Shown: positions 51,348 through 61,067 of the stretch, piece by piece
Numbering within the stretch: the stretch's first letter is position 1
Layout: every line of letters begins with the position of its first letter
Origin: Dermatophagoides farinae
Taxonomy: Eukaryota; Arthropoda; Arachnida; Sarcoptiformes; Pyroglyphidae
Length of the DNA stretch: 64,000 bases
Assembly: GCF_024713945.1 (NCBI RefSeq)
Contig: NC_134678.1
Location: forward strand, 1,736,001 to 1,800,000
Direction: 5' to 3'
Program-made: the position numbers and the translations under genes
The notes under the pieces: model-generated
Databases searched by the model: none
Told to the model about the DNA's origin: nothing
Seen by the model: the letters and a program-made list of their open reading frames with translations, nothing else

Positions 51348-51839
51348 AATTAACAACACCGAAAAAAAATCCATTAAGTTTGTTAATTTTATTCAAAATC
51401 ATCAAACTTTTTTTATATATTGTTTGTTGTTGCAAATTTTCATCACACACACACACATACAAAAAGAGACAAATATTTCATCATGATCAACATTTAGTCC
51501 ACTGGGAACGAGGGTGGAGGTGTTGGTGGTGATGATGAAGGAAATTGCAAATTAAAAAGGTATATGAAAAAAGGTGTTTTCTGATTTTAGGGTTTATGTG
51601 TGTGTGTGTATATATGTGTGGGTAAGTGTATCTAGGTTTATAATTGTGGGTAGTTTTTTTTTGTTTTGTTTTAAATTTAAAAAAAAGAATGACAGAATAT
51701 TTGAAAATGAATATGAAACATTGATTCAGTGTCATTTGTTTTTTCCATAGTGGTATTACGAAAGAAAAAAAAAACAAGGAATAGAAAGGACATTATAACT
51801 GTTTCTGGTTCAAATGTGAATAGTAAATGGCCATCAACA

Positions 51840-52741
51840 CTATTCTTTATTAGAATTTTTGTTATCATCGCCATTCTTTTTAGCATCATCACCATCTTCT
51901 AGATCGGGAATATTTTCATCATCGCTATCTTTTTCATCCTGTAAAAAAGATTTTAGAAAGAGAAAAAAATTAGAATTTCAACAAACACCAAAATAAATCA
52001 ACATACATCTTCTAGATCGTCGAAATTTCCGCCCATGCCTGGCATACCCATTCCACCCATGCCTGGCATACCCATTCCACCCATTCCTGGCATGCCCATT
52101 CCACCCATTCCTGGCATACCGCCCATACCACCTCCTAGACCTCCCATTTGTCTCATCATCTAAAAAAAATAAAATGATTATTTTATTGTCTTTTGAACTA
52201 CAGTAATAACATTAGATATTTACATCTTCGAAATTTGTACCACCACCACCAGCTTCATCATCACTTTCATCTTCATCTTTCCATCGATTAAAATCAACTT
52301 TGAGCCAATGATATTTAGTATCTTCTTTCAACAAACGTTTCCAATATGGTCCGGATTCAGTTTTGATCAATACGAATTCCGCACCACGATCTCGATTGAT
52401 CCATTTTGATTCCTCTGGTTTAATTTCACCATACAAATTCAATATGGATTCATATTTCTGTTTATCTTTGGTTTCCGCTCTACAATAATCAATAATAATA
52501 ATGATGGTTAACAAATTGTTTCAAATCATCAATATAAATAAATACCTATAGATGATTTTATCCTTTTCAACCACCACTTCAGGATTGACTACATCTTGAA
52601 CTTGAAAATTCAAATAAACCAAATCTTTACGTTGGGCCCATTTTAATGGTGCTGGTCTGTAATTTAATAATATAAATAAATGTAGTATATGACAAATTTA
52701 AAAACAAAAAATTTTGACAGATTCACTTACATCGAAGTCAT
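51840..52741 (-). CDS. PTGES3: Hsp90 co-chaperone p23 / prostaglandin E synthase 3-like, 5 exons
   Basis: Minus-strand exons 52741-52731, 52656-52546, 52479-52224, 52159-52007 and 51938-51840, separated by GT-AG introns of 64-74 bp, give 209 residues. Seen: a CS (p23-like) domain at about residues 5-108, beginning [15 protein letters not shown] and ending in the p23 signature [13 protein letters not shown] (99-111). An acidic linker follows, then a 51-residue exon made of Gly-Met repeats (MGMPGMGG units), and an acidic tail [15 protein letters not shown] like that of animal p23. Known of the family: p23 binds ATP-bound Hsp90 in the cytosol, slows its ATPase and steadies client complexes. The Gly-Met block makes the protein longer than human p23 (160 residues) and recalls the GGM-rich tails of plant p23. 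The first exon codes only MTS and part of the next codon, but it is supported by a good GTAAGT donor. PTRH2 starts 770 bp away on the other strand. Confidence 0.95.
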
Positions 52742-53486
52742 GATGAATGGAAAAAATGGTTATTTTATGTTTGCTATATGAATACGATGTAAAATTATAA
52801 TGAGCTAGGCAAATGGTTGTTTTAGAAAAAAGCAGGTGACAAAAAGATTCGAAATCAAACAATACGAATGTTATGGAAAATGGCAAAGAAAATCGATTTT
52901 TATTAATTATCGTTGATAATGTATTCAGGGGTAATTGTGTGAACATGAAACAACGAAAGAACCAAAAAAAAAAAATATAAACTCAAGCACACACACACTC
53001 CTCGTGGTTTTTTTTCTAATATAATTGTCCGGCAAAATCAAACGCAAAAGATCCAACAATAAGAAAAAAAAAACACCAATGAACATGAATGAACTGAAGT
53101 GAAAATGTGCAGTGCTTCATATAATGATGATGATGATGATGATTGGATACAATATTGTGGCCACCACAATTCAGATTCAATAATCACATTCATAAAGTAT
53201 GTTACAAAAAATGACTCATCATCGTTTTGTGGATAATAATAATATTTTTAAAAGATGAATTCTCCATTTGATAATTAACTTTGAAATTATTAAAAAAAAA
53301 TTATGAGAATGGAAATTCTTTCCTCAAATAATACGATTAATGGAAAAAATAGAATTTCATGATGATATAACACAATAATATTATCACAGTTATCATGTCA
53401 TTTATGAGTGGTCATTGTATATGTATGATGAAATTCTTTTTTTTTTGATGATTTTTTTTCAAAATTTTCTGTTCCTGGATTATTAT
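52742..53486. other. Divergent p23/PTRH2 upstream region
   Basis: The two genes fire outward from this stretch. It has no clear TATA box and contains a (GAT)n run at about 53126-53142. By position it should hold both promoters, but no factor site can be named. Confidence 0.4.
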
Positions 53487-53519
53487 ATGATTGCATCATT
53501 TGCATTCGACAATGATTGA
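53487..53519 (+). CDS. Upstream ORF overlapping the PTRH2 start
   Basis: A 10-codon frame ([10 protein letters not shown], then TGA) begins 25 bp before the PTRH2 ATG and ends 8 bp inside it in another frame. If the transcript starts upstream, ribosomes would have to skip this ATG or step back, which would dampen PTRH2 translation. The transcription start is unknown. Confidence 0.3.
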   Translation: MIASFAFDND

Positions 53520-54107
53520 TTTGCCTCAAGTGTTTGTCTCAAAAGGATTAGCTTCAATATTCACTGGTTTCGGTATCGGTTTTACGCTCGGTATATTTGT
53601 TAGAAATCTATTTGTTCGATCATCAGTGATTGCCATCGTGGATACGATGGATTCATCATGCACATCAAATGCTACCGGTGGTGATGAAGAATATAAAATG
53701 GTTATGGTCATACGAAATGATCTTAAAATGGGCAAAGGAAAAGCCTGTGCACAATGTTCTCATGCTGCTGTTCGTATTGCTTATTTTTTTTTTTCATTGT
53801 TTTCAAATATTAATTTTTTTTTTCATTTTTATATATCCAGGTTCTTGCTTATAAACAAGCCCGAAAATCAACAAATTTGATGAAAAAATGGTCTGAATGT
53901 GGTCAACGTAAAGTTGTACTAAAAGTGGATAGTGAAAAAGAATTATTGGATGTTATGCATAATGCACGAAAAAATGGCCTAATTAGCGTTCTAATACAGG
54001 ATGCTGGACGAACACAAATAGAAAGCGGTACGAGAACTGCCATTGCAATAGGACCAGCAAAAGGTTCATTAATTGATCAAGTTACTGGGCATTTAAAACT
54101 TTATTAA
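53512..54107 (+). CDS. PTRH2: Peptidyl-tRNA hydrolase 2, mitochondrial (PTRH2/Bit1-like), 2 exons
   Basis: Exons 53512-53769 and 53841-54107, with a 71-bp intron (donor GTTCGT, acceptor TATCCAG, phase 0), give 174 residues. Seen: an N-terminal membrane anchor at about residues 12-34. The PTH2 domain runs from about residue 60 to the end, with [20 protein letters not shown] at 65-84, AAVLAYKQ across the splice, [10 protein letters not shown] at 137-146 and the terminal VTGHLKLY. Known of the family: PTRH2 frees tRNA from stalled peptidyl-tRNA; in vertebrates it sits at the outer mitochondrial membrane and is also described as the anoikis factor Bit1. Length and both termini match the animal family (human 179 residues). 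An in-frame stop just upstream (53488-53490) makes 53512 the first usable ATG. An AATAAA follows 75 bp after the stop. Confidence 0.97.
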
Positions 54108-54139
54108 TTAATTTTTTCATCAATTATCCTCAATTATTT

Positions 54140-54472
54140 ATGTTTTTTATTGCAACAACAAAAAAAAAATTTCATTTTCTAAATAAAAAAAAAACAATTA
54201 TTTTTGATGACAAAAGATGTCGCCACGTTCTTGATAATTATTCTGTTTTGTTTAAAATTCGAATATTTTTGAATCATCAAAATTTTATTTTACTATTAAT
54301 TATAATTTTATTTGATGATGAAATAATTTTTTGCAATTGTTTCTTTTTCTCAAAAATTCATTTTATTATCATCAATGTTTTGTTTTTTAATTTACTACTA
54401 ATGCAAAAAAAAAATAATATCGATAATTTGAAAGAAAAAGTCAACGATCGATTTGATGGCCAAGAACGGTGA
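54140..54472 (+). CDS. Candidate ORF, 110 codons, hydrophobic
   Basis: The longest ATG-initiated frame outside the recognised genes. It is low in repeats, with two or three hydrophobic stretches (LLLIIILF, IHFIIINVLFF) and a charged end LKEKVNDRFDGQER. It begins 33 bp after the PTRH2 stop and overlaps that gene's poly(A) signal, so on the PTRH2 transcript it would lie in the trailer. At this base composition roughly one frame of this size is expected by chance. No family recognised. Confidence 0.12.
   Translation: MFFIATTKKKFHFLNKKKTIIFDDKRCRHVLDNYSVLFKIRIFLNHQNFILLLIIILFDDEIIFCNCFFFSKIHFIIINVLFFNLLLMQKKNNIDNLKEKVNDRFDGQER
54182..54187 (+). promoter_or_regulatory. Poly(A) signal of PTRH2
   Basis: AATAAA within TCTAAATAAAAAAAAAA, 75 bp downstream of the PTRH2 stop codon. 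Confidence 0.55.
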
Positions 54473-56441
54473 ATGACAACAAATGAAATGAAATGAATGA
54501 ATGAATGGGAAAAAAATTACAAATTCGATGATTACAATCGCCAAAAAAAAACAGACTCTCACTTTCTCTTTCACGGTAAAATTTCAGATTTTATTTGTTT
54601 GTTTATTTGTTTACCAATGGCTTGTAATTTGTATATATTTATATGCAACTCTTGTGAGAAAAAAAAACAAATTTCATAATTGAGGACAAGGATTTCTGGC
54701 CGAAAAGACAAAAATCGTATACAAAAAAAACATGAAGTGAAAAAAAAATTAACAAACAAACTTTCTAGTTTTTTGTTTTGTTTGATTCTTTCAATTTTAC
54801 AACAATCACCTTCCTCATTTTCTGTGATGATGATGATCATCATCATTGATGTCAATGGCTTTGGCTAGTTTTTTGTTTTTGTTTTCGTTTTTTTTTTATT
54901 TCATTCAATCATTTCAATTTCCTATATACCTGATTGAATTCATTAGTTTTGTCATCATCGATTGTTAGTTCATCGTTCGTTCATTTGTTCATCATACGAT
55001 GGCAATGGAATGCACGCGTACATACAACAGTAGTTTGAATTTGGTCTCTCGATCCATTTGATTTGACAATATAAATATGTATAGTTTTTTTTTTTGTTAT
55101 TTTGATTATGAAAATAATAATCTCATCGATCACAATGAATAAATGATTATTTTGCCATTCGGCAACCGAATGTTTTTTTGTGTGTGTTTTTTCAGTCCAA
55201 TGTCAAACAATAATAAGAAATACGAACAAATAATCGGGTCGAAAGGTTTTTCTTTTGACGACGATGACGATGATAATAATATCGCGATGATTATGTGTCG
55301 TGTGTCATTTTTTTACCTTCATTTTTTTTTATTTTCTGGCCATTTTCAATCGAAATTATCCAGAATAAATAAATTTTTTTTTTTACTAACCAACAAAGCA
55401 ACGATTTACAAGTGGAACATGCACATAAATGGCCAAAATTTTTCATTTTTTTTTTTTGATTGCCTAGGATGATGATGGTGATGATAATGATTATGGTTGC
55501 CAAGCGATTCGATGTCAAAATATAAATTAAATTGATTCAACAACAACACATATTTCGAGGTTGAAAATTTACTACTACTAATTCAGTTTGGCTACTAATC
55601 ATGTTTAGCAACTTTTTTAACCAGTTGAAAAAAAAACAAAGATCCGTTATATGATTAACATGTGCATATTCGTAATCATAATTTCTCATGTATATGGATA
55701 ATAAATCATTGTTATTAATGGGAATGGATTAACAGTGGAAAAAGAAAGACGAATTTTTTTTTTTGATAAATTCGAGCCAATTTTTTCACTCTACCATGGT
55801 TAGCCGGTTTATATTGTTGAATCATCATCAATGCATATATAAAAAAAAATTCAAATTTATTCAATTTTGCATAAAATCAACCAACCCGATTCATGTCATG
55901 ACATCGATTTTATTCATATTGAAACTGAAAAATCGGTCAAATATATAAACTATTTACATTCAAAAAAAAAAAAAAAAAAAAAAATTTTCATACTCATTAT
56001 ATGATGACATTTTCAAATAATTATTACCGCACACGCATACACACTAAATGCATACAATCGATCAATCTATGATGATATAATCTTCTGTATTCCAATAAAG
56101 AAAGTTCCAAATCGTGCATGTGGGTCTTGTTCTCTTTTTTTCCCCATTCCTTTCTCTTTTTTTTTATTTTATTATTATCTATTATCATCAGCATCGTTTT
56201 TGAGATTGTTCCGTGTGCATGTTTCTGTGTGTGTGTGTATGATTGTTGTACTCACCACCGCCACCGCCACCACCAACAATCAACTCGTGCAACCTCGTCC
56301 TACTTAACGGACATTAAACCTCTTTTTTTCCATTTTTTTCCCTTCATCATCATCATCATCATCAATGATTCAGAATGATGTACGAGTGAGAGAGATGGGG
56401 GAGTAAAAAAAAATCATCTTTCGTGACCGGCCCTGTATATT

Positions 56442-56603
56442 ATGATGAATGCACGTGTAACCAATCTCAAAAAAAATGAATGGCAGCTAAAGGATGCATT
56501 GAATGTAACAACCGTTGTCATATCAATCCAAAATCTCATCAATAGGCGTTTCCTTGTTGCCATTCCACCTCCGATTGACATTTTCCTTGAAACACCACAC
56601 TAA
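56442..56603 (+). CDS. Candidate small ORF, 53 codons, repeat-free
   Basis: ATG opens MMNARVTNLKKNEWQLKDAL, then NVTTVVISIQNLINRRF, LVAIPPPIDIF and LETPH before TAA. The region lacks microsatellites and is richer in G+C than its surroundings. The opposite strand is open as well (56581-56414, 55 codons), so strand choice is uncertain. No homologue recognised. Could be a decayed exon or a micropeptide. Confidence 0.2.
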   Translation: MMNARVTNLKKNEWQLKDALNVTTVVISIQNLINRRFLVAIPPPIDIFLETPH

Positions 56604-57500
56604 CATGCATATACACAAAGGCTCTTTTTTTACCTTTTCAATACTCATCTTTTTTTTGTTCACTTATTATTATTGACTCTGTTGTCGATGAATCAAAGAT
56701 ATCTTTTCAAGATTTGCATCTAAAACACTTGTTCATTCACCTGAAAATATTTCATCATCATCATCATGATTATGATTATGATTATAATGGACGAACAAAT
56801 GTTAATGGACAGACATGATTTTTGACCACCTTCCATCATAATAACAATCATCATCATCATCATCATCATTAACATTATGGAAATGATTTACAATTATTAT
56901 TATTCTGATCATAAACGGAATAATACAACCGATTTTTTTTCCTATTCGTATTGTTTTTTATGGCCGCCATTCAATCCATACACAATCGTTACATTAACAT
57001 ATAAGTTATTAATAAAAATTGTAATTAAATTAAATGATGAAGATTGCTTTGTCATCATCATTTGAATTACAGAAAAAAAACTACCCCAATCATCCAGTGG
57101 CTAGATTATGGACAATGGATATCAAGAAAAAAAATTTGATAAATTTAGTTGTTGGATTGAGCATGTACACAAATTATCTACAGTAATATAATATATTGAA
57201 TTTGCATAATTCAAACAAACAAACAAAAAAATTGAAGAAGCCACACACTTATTCCAACGAAACGGAAATAATTTTGTTTTCCATTGAAAATTTGATAAAT
57301 TTAATTTTGATAAACCATAAAATTCAACGGAGGGGAGGGGGGGAAGGTGAATATAATTTGAATGTGGGAAAAATGTAGAAAAAAATAAACCAGAAAATAA
57401 AAGATTCAATTACTGAAACTGAATTTTCATTTTTTTTTTTTTATTTGAACAAAAACAGAAAACAGAACAACAACAACAACAAAAAATTTAAAATTAAAAT

Positions 57501-60500
57501 TTCATTATTGGCCATGATTGCCGAAAATGGTTTCATATTGCATAATAGTTATCCATTTATAGTTTTTAATAGTAATTTTTTGTTGTTGTTGTTGATTGTA
57601 AATTAATACGCTCAACATTATCCTGGATGACGCCCTAAAGGTATTATTATTGTCTAAAGTTTATTTATTTATTTTTTTTTTTTTTTTTTTTGATTGCAAA
57701 CTTGATCATGATGATGATGATGATGATCAAATCCTGTCATCATTGAACTCTTCTTGGAATCCTTTTTACATCTCTTTCTCTTTTGGATCGATTTCATCAT
57801 CATCATCGTCGGTTCTTTCTGACAAAATCCAAATTTTTTTTTCAAGCAATGAAAATGCCAATGAATTGTGCGAGGTTATTTAACACACACACACACTCTC
57901 ACGGCATGCGGTTCAATGTATTATTGGCTGCCTCAAAATTTTTGTAGTGAAGAGAGTCCATTCGTCTAGTTAAAACCGTTATACGATGTTGGTGGTGGTT
58001 GTATTGTTGATTTCTTTATTGCGTAAATTGAAACACGGACAGCTATAGCTATATATCAAATAGATAAAAGGTGGATGAATAAATGAACAAACGAACAAAT
58101 AAGCATCGACAACTTAAATAATAATAATAATCGATTTTATTTCACCTTCAATAATGACAATTACCTTCTTTTTCATTTGAAGTTAAGAAAAAAAAAACGT
58201 TCAATGATTGTCTTTCACAATTATTGGTAGCTCAATCTGAATCGATCCTACCAGTTCATTATCATTATTTATGAGAAGGGCCAAGAAATCTTTTTATTTT
58301 AGTCAAGTCCAATATTTCACCAAAAAAAAAAATTGTCCTGATTACATCATCAGGTCATATTATCAAATCATTTTGGATTTAATGATTGATTTCATTGTGT
58401 GTGTGTGTGTGTGTGTGTGTGAATTAGAATTCAATCAAAATTTTCAAGGATTCATTATTGGAACCAACCTGTGTACAGGCACCTGTGTGTGTGAATGGAT
58501 TTTTTGATTTTTCGTTTCAAACAAATGATGCTGGTGGTGACATTTCGTCAAGATTTTTTCTTTTGTTGTTGTTGCTGAAATTATAAAATTAATGATGATT
58601 GATAAAGATTCCTTGAATATTTCCGGGTGATATTTCTGAAATCATTCAACAAGTGGCTAAATGGCTACCACTTATTGATTCATAAATATAGAAAAAAGAC
58701 AAGAAAACATCTATATCTAGATTATCAGATATGATTATGATGACCATCATGATACTCGATTGCATTTAATAGATAATTTTATAATTTATTACTCTTGATG
58801 TCTGTAAATCAAAAATGATCAGAAATTTTTTTTTTCATTTTCTGCTTTTTTTTCAGTGGAAACTGTGATTGTCACCATTCATGGGGAACATTTCACCACC
58901 ACTACCGTCTTTATTGAATTTGAAGATAAATTATTAAATTTTCCTGATATAATTATCATTATTGATAATATAAAACGTTGTCGATTGATTATGGAGAATT
59001 ATCGGAATTCACAATCGTGTAGAATGCATATGTAGTGTAAATGTTCATTTTATTTTTCTTGAGAAAATTTTTGTACAAACACACAACGAAAAAAAAAATG
59101 TCATAATATTACTGAAGGGTAACTGTTGATCACCAGAAAGATGAATCTATAATTCAACCTGTTTGATTGACATGTTTTGTGTGAGAAAATTTCAAATAAA
59201 AAAAATTTTTTTTTTTGCCTGAATTCTCAAGAATTTTTTCTTTTCTCTGTTATGAATGAATTACAAATATCAAAAGATAATGATCATCATCATCAACAAG
59301 TTATAATGAGAAATTTTTCAACCCTTTACATTGGAAAAAATGAAAATATTCAACAACAATTCTTCAATATATATAGATTTGATTTTTTCTTTTCCTACCC
59401 AATTTTCATTTGAATTTTGATTATTCATCGAGAATTATTGCAACATCCTGTGTGTACATGTATGTGTGATATTTACTTTTGTTTTTTTCTCTCTCTCATT
59501 CTCATTCTTTTTCTGGGTAATAACGGCGACGACGACGACGACATTTTTCCTCATTTCTTTTTTTTTCATTTAGATAATAGGGTAGAACAAACAGTAGCAG
59601 TAGCAGTAGCAGCTGCAGCAGGGAAATGCTTTTGATTATTTAATGAATTTTTCGATGAAAATGTGAAGGAAAAAAACAAACAAAATTATGCACTAAAATC
59701 CTAGCGATTTTTTTTTCTATGGATAAAACGGAAACCGGTAGTGAAATTTATTCCTTTTTTCTGTTCAATCATTCTATTATTTGGTGGTATCAATGGAAAA
59801 GAAAAAAAAATTATCGAATTCAAATCCAGGAAATGTATTCATATAATCTACACACAGACACACACACACACACATTTTGGGTTATTGGTGCCACATATGT
59901 TATACATGATGTGGATACTATGGTGATGCCAAGATGTTAATTTTTTTGTTATGTTATGTTATGTTGTTTTTTCTCATCATGCTGTTCAATATTTGAATCT
60001 TTGGGTATAATGATGATGATGATGATGACGCCCTCGATTTCTGTTTTAACGGATTGAGCAGATTGAATTTAACTCAAATTCTAGATCAACATCGATGTAA
60101 TGTCGTGTGATGTCGTTTGGGTGTTTTCACACACACACATACACAAGAATTGTGTGAAAAATCATCATAAACCATATTTGGATACATTACACACATTGAC
60201 ACACACATATATGAAAAAAAAAATGTTGTTTGCATGTCAATTTCAATCACTCACTCCAATCGAGCTAGGAATATTCCAAATACCATATGGCATAATCGTT
60301 AGACAATATTCTGCAATGTTTGGTTCCGGTTGAGGGTTTAGGATCCATTTAAAGCATTAAAAAAAATTTATTTTTTCATTTTTCAAATCATTCTTATCAT
60401 CATCATCATCATATGCAATTGTGTTTGTGTGTGTGTGTAATCATCGTTTTTTTGCATACCCGATTTATTTAAACACACTGGGCGTCATGCACTTTTGATC

Positions 60501-60700
60501 ACCATAGTCACACACATATTTAAATGCATCTGGATGCACTGAATTTTCCTTTCATTATTATTATTATCATTACTGAATTATTTGAAATTAAAATACATGC
60601 GCGACAATCCATCGCGAACAAAAAAAAAACTTCATCATGAAACGATGAATGTAGGCTATGTATATACTTTTGATATAATCTTCATACCATGATGATGATG
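57501..60700. other. Desert with one terminal-exon-like frame
   Basis: Contains T19 at 57673-57691, (GT)n at 58396-58421, the frame at 58857, (GAC)n at 59525-59542, an AGT/AGC run near 59593-59620 and (GAT)n at 60010-60028. ATG frames at 57713-57883 (within a longer open frame) and 60100-60333 end in non-repetitive stretches but have no recognised homologues. Confidence 0.5.
58857..59035 (+). CDS. Candidate 3'-terminal coding exon
   Basis: A strong acceptor (a long T-rich tract then TTTCAG at 58851-58856) leads into a frame open for 58 codons: ETVIVTIHGEHFTTTTVF, IEFEDKLLNFPD, a run of Ile, then NIKRCRLIMENYRNSQSC and a TAG at 59033-59035. AATAAA follows at 59195-59200. The stretch has no microsatellite. 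No upstream partner exon could be picked and no family is recognised. Confidence 0.25.
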
Positions 60701-61031
60701 ATCATCATCCTCATCATTATGACATAAAGGATGACGCCCAGGAACTGTTTTATAGTTCGATTCTCTCTCTCTATGTATCTCATTTACCATTCAAATTACT
60801 ATTGAATGCAACAGGCTATATTGAATTTGAAAACAATCAAGTAATAAGTTTACTGAAAAACAATCAAAAGATTATATAATTTTTATTTTTTCATAGAATT
60901 TTAGGATCATTTTTTTCCATGGCACCTGTTTCATCATCACCATTGTTACAATGCTAATGATGATTCTTAGTGTTTTCTTTTTTTCTTTTTTTTGAGGGAA
61001 AATTGATTTTTTTTTCTCTATCAATCGGCCG

Positions 61032-61067
<36 letters not shown>

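Larger units (their letters stand above)
49340..51395. repeat. Tandem duplication unit 2 (carries secreted-protein gene copy 2)
   Basis: Second unit, directly abutting the first. It is longer (about 2.06 versus 1.73 kb), mainly because of an extra segment at about 49817-50089 bounded by 21-nt direct repeats. Similarity to unit 1 ends near GTTAATTTTATT at about 51395. Confidence 0.8.
54108..57500. other. PTRH2 3' flank and desert with two open frames
   Basis: Contains the 110-codon frame at 54140 and the 53-codon frame at 56442, A23 at 55962-55984, CCACCG/ACC triplets at 56251-56275 and (ATC)n at 56346-56364. A minus-strand frame at 57409-57122 is non-repetitive but starts at a TTG. No gene is recognised. 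Confidence 0.5.

Noticed and set aside
57122-57409. 95-codon minus-strand frame free of microsatellites
   Set aside because: The start codon is TTG, there is no convincing acceptor, and length is within chance for this base composition.
59741-59926. Signal-peptide-like frame KFIPFFCSIILLFGGING
   Set aside because: It begins at GTG, not ATG, with no splice acceptor to supply an upstream start.
60720-60770. Possible tRNA T-arm (TAGTTCGATTCTC)
   Set aside because: No matching A box, acceptor stem or anticodon arm upstream, and it runs into a CT repeat.
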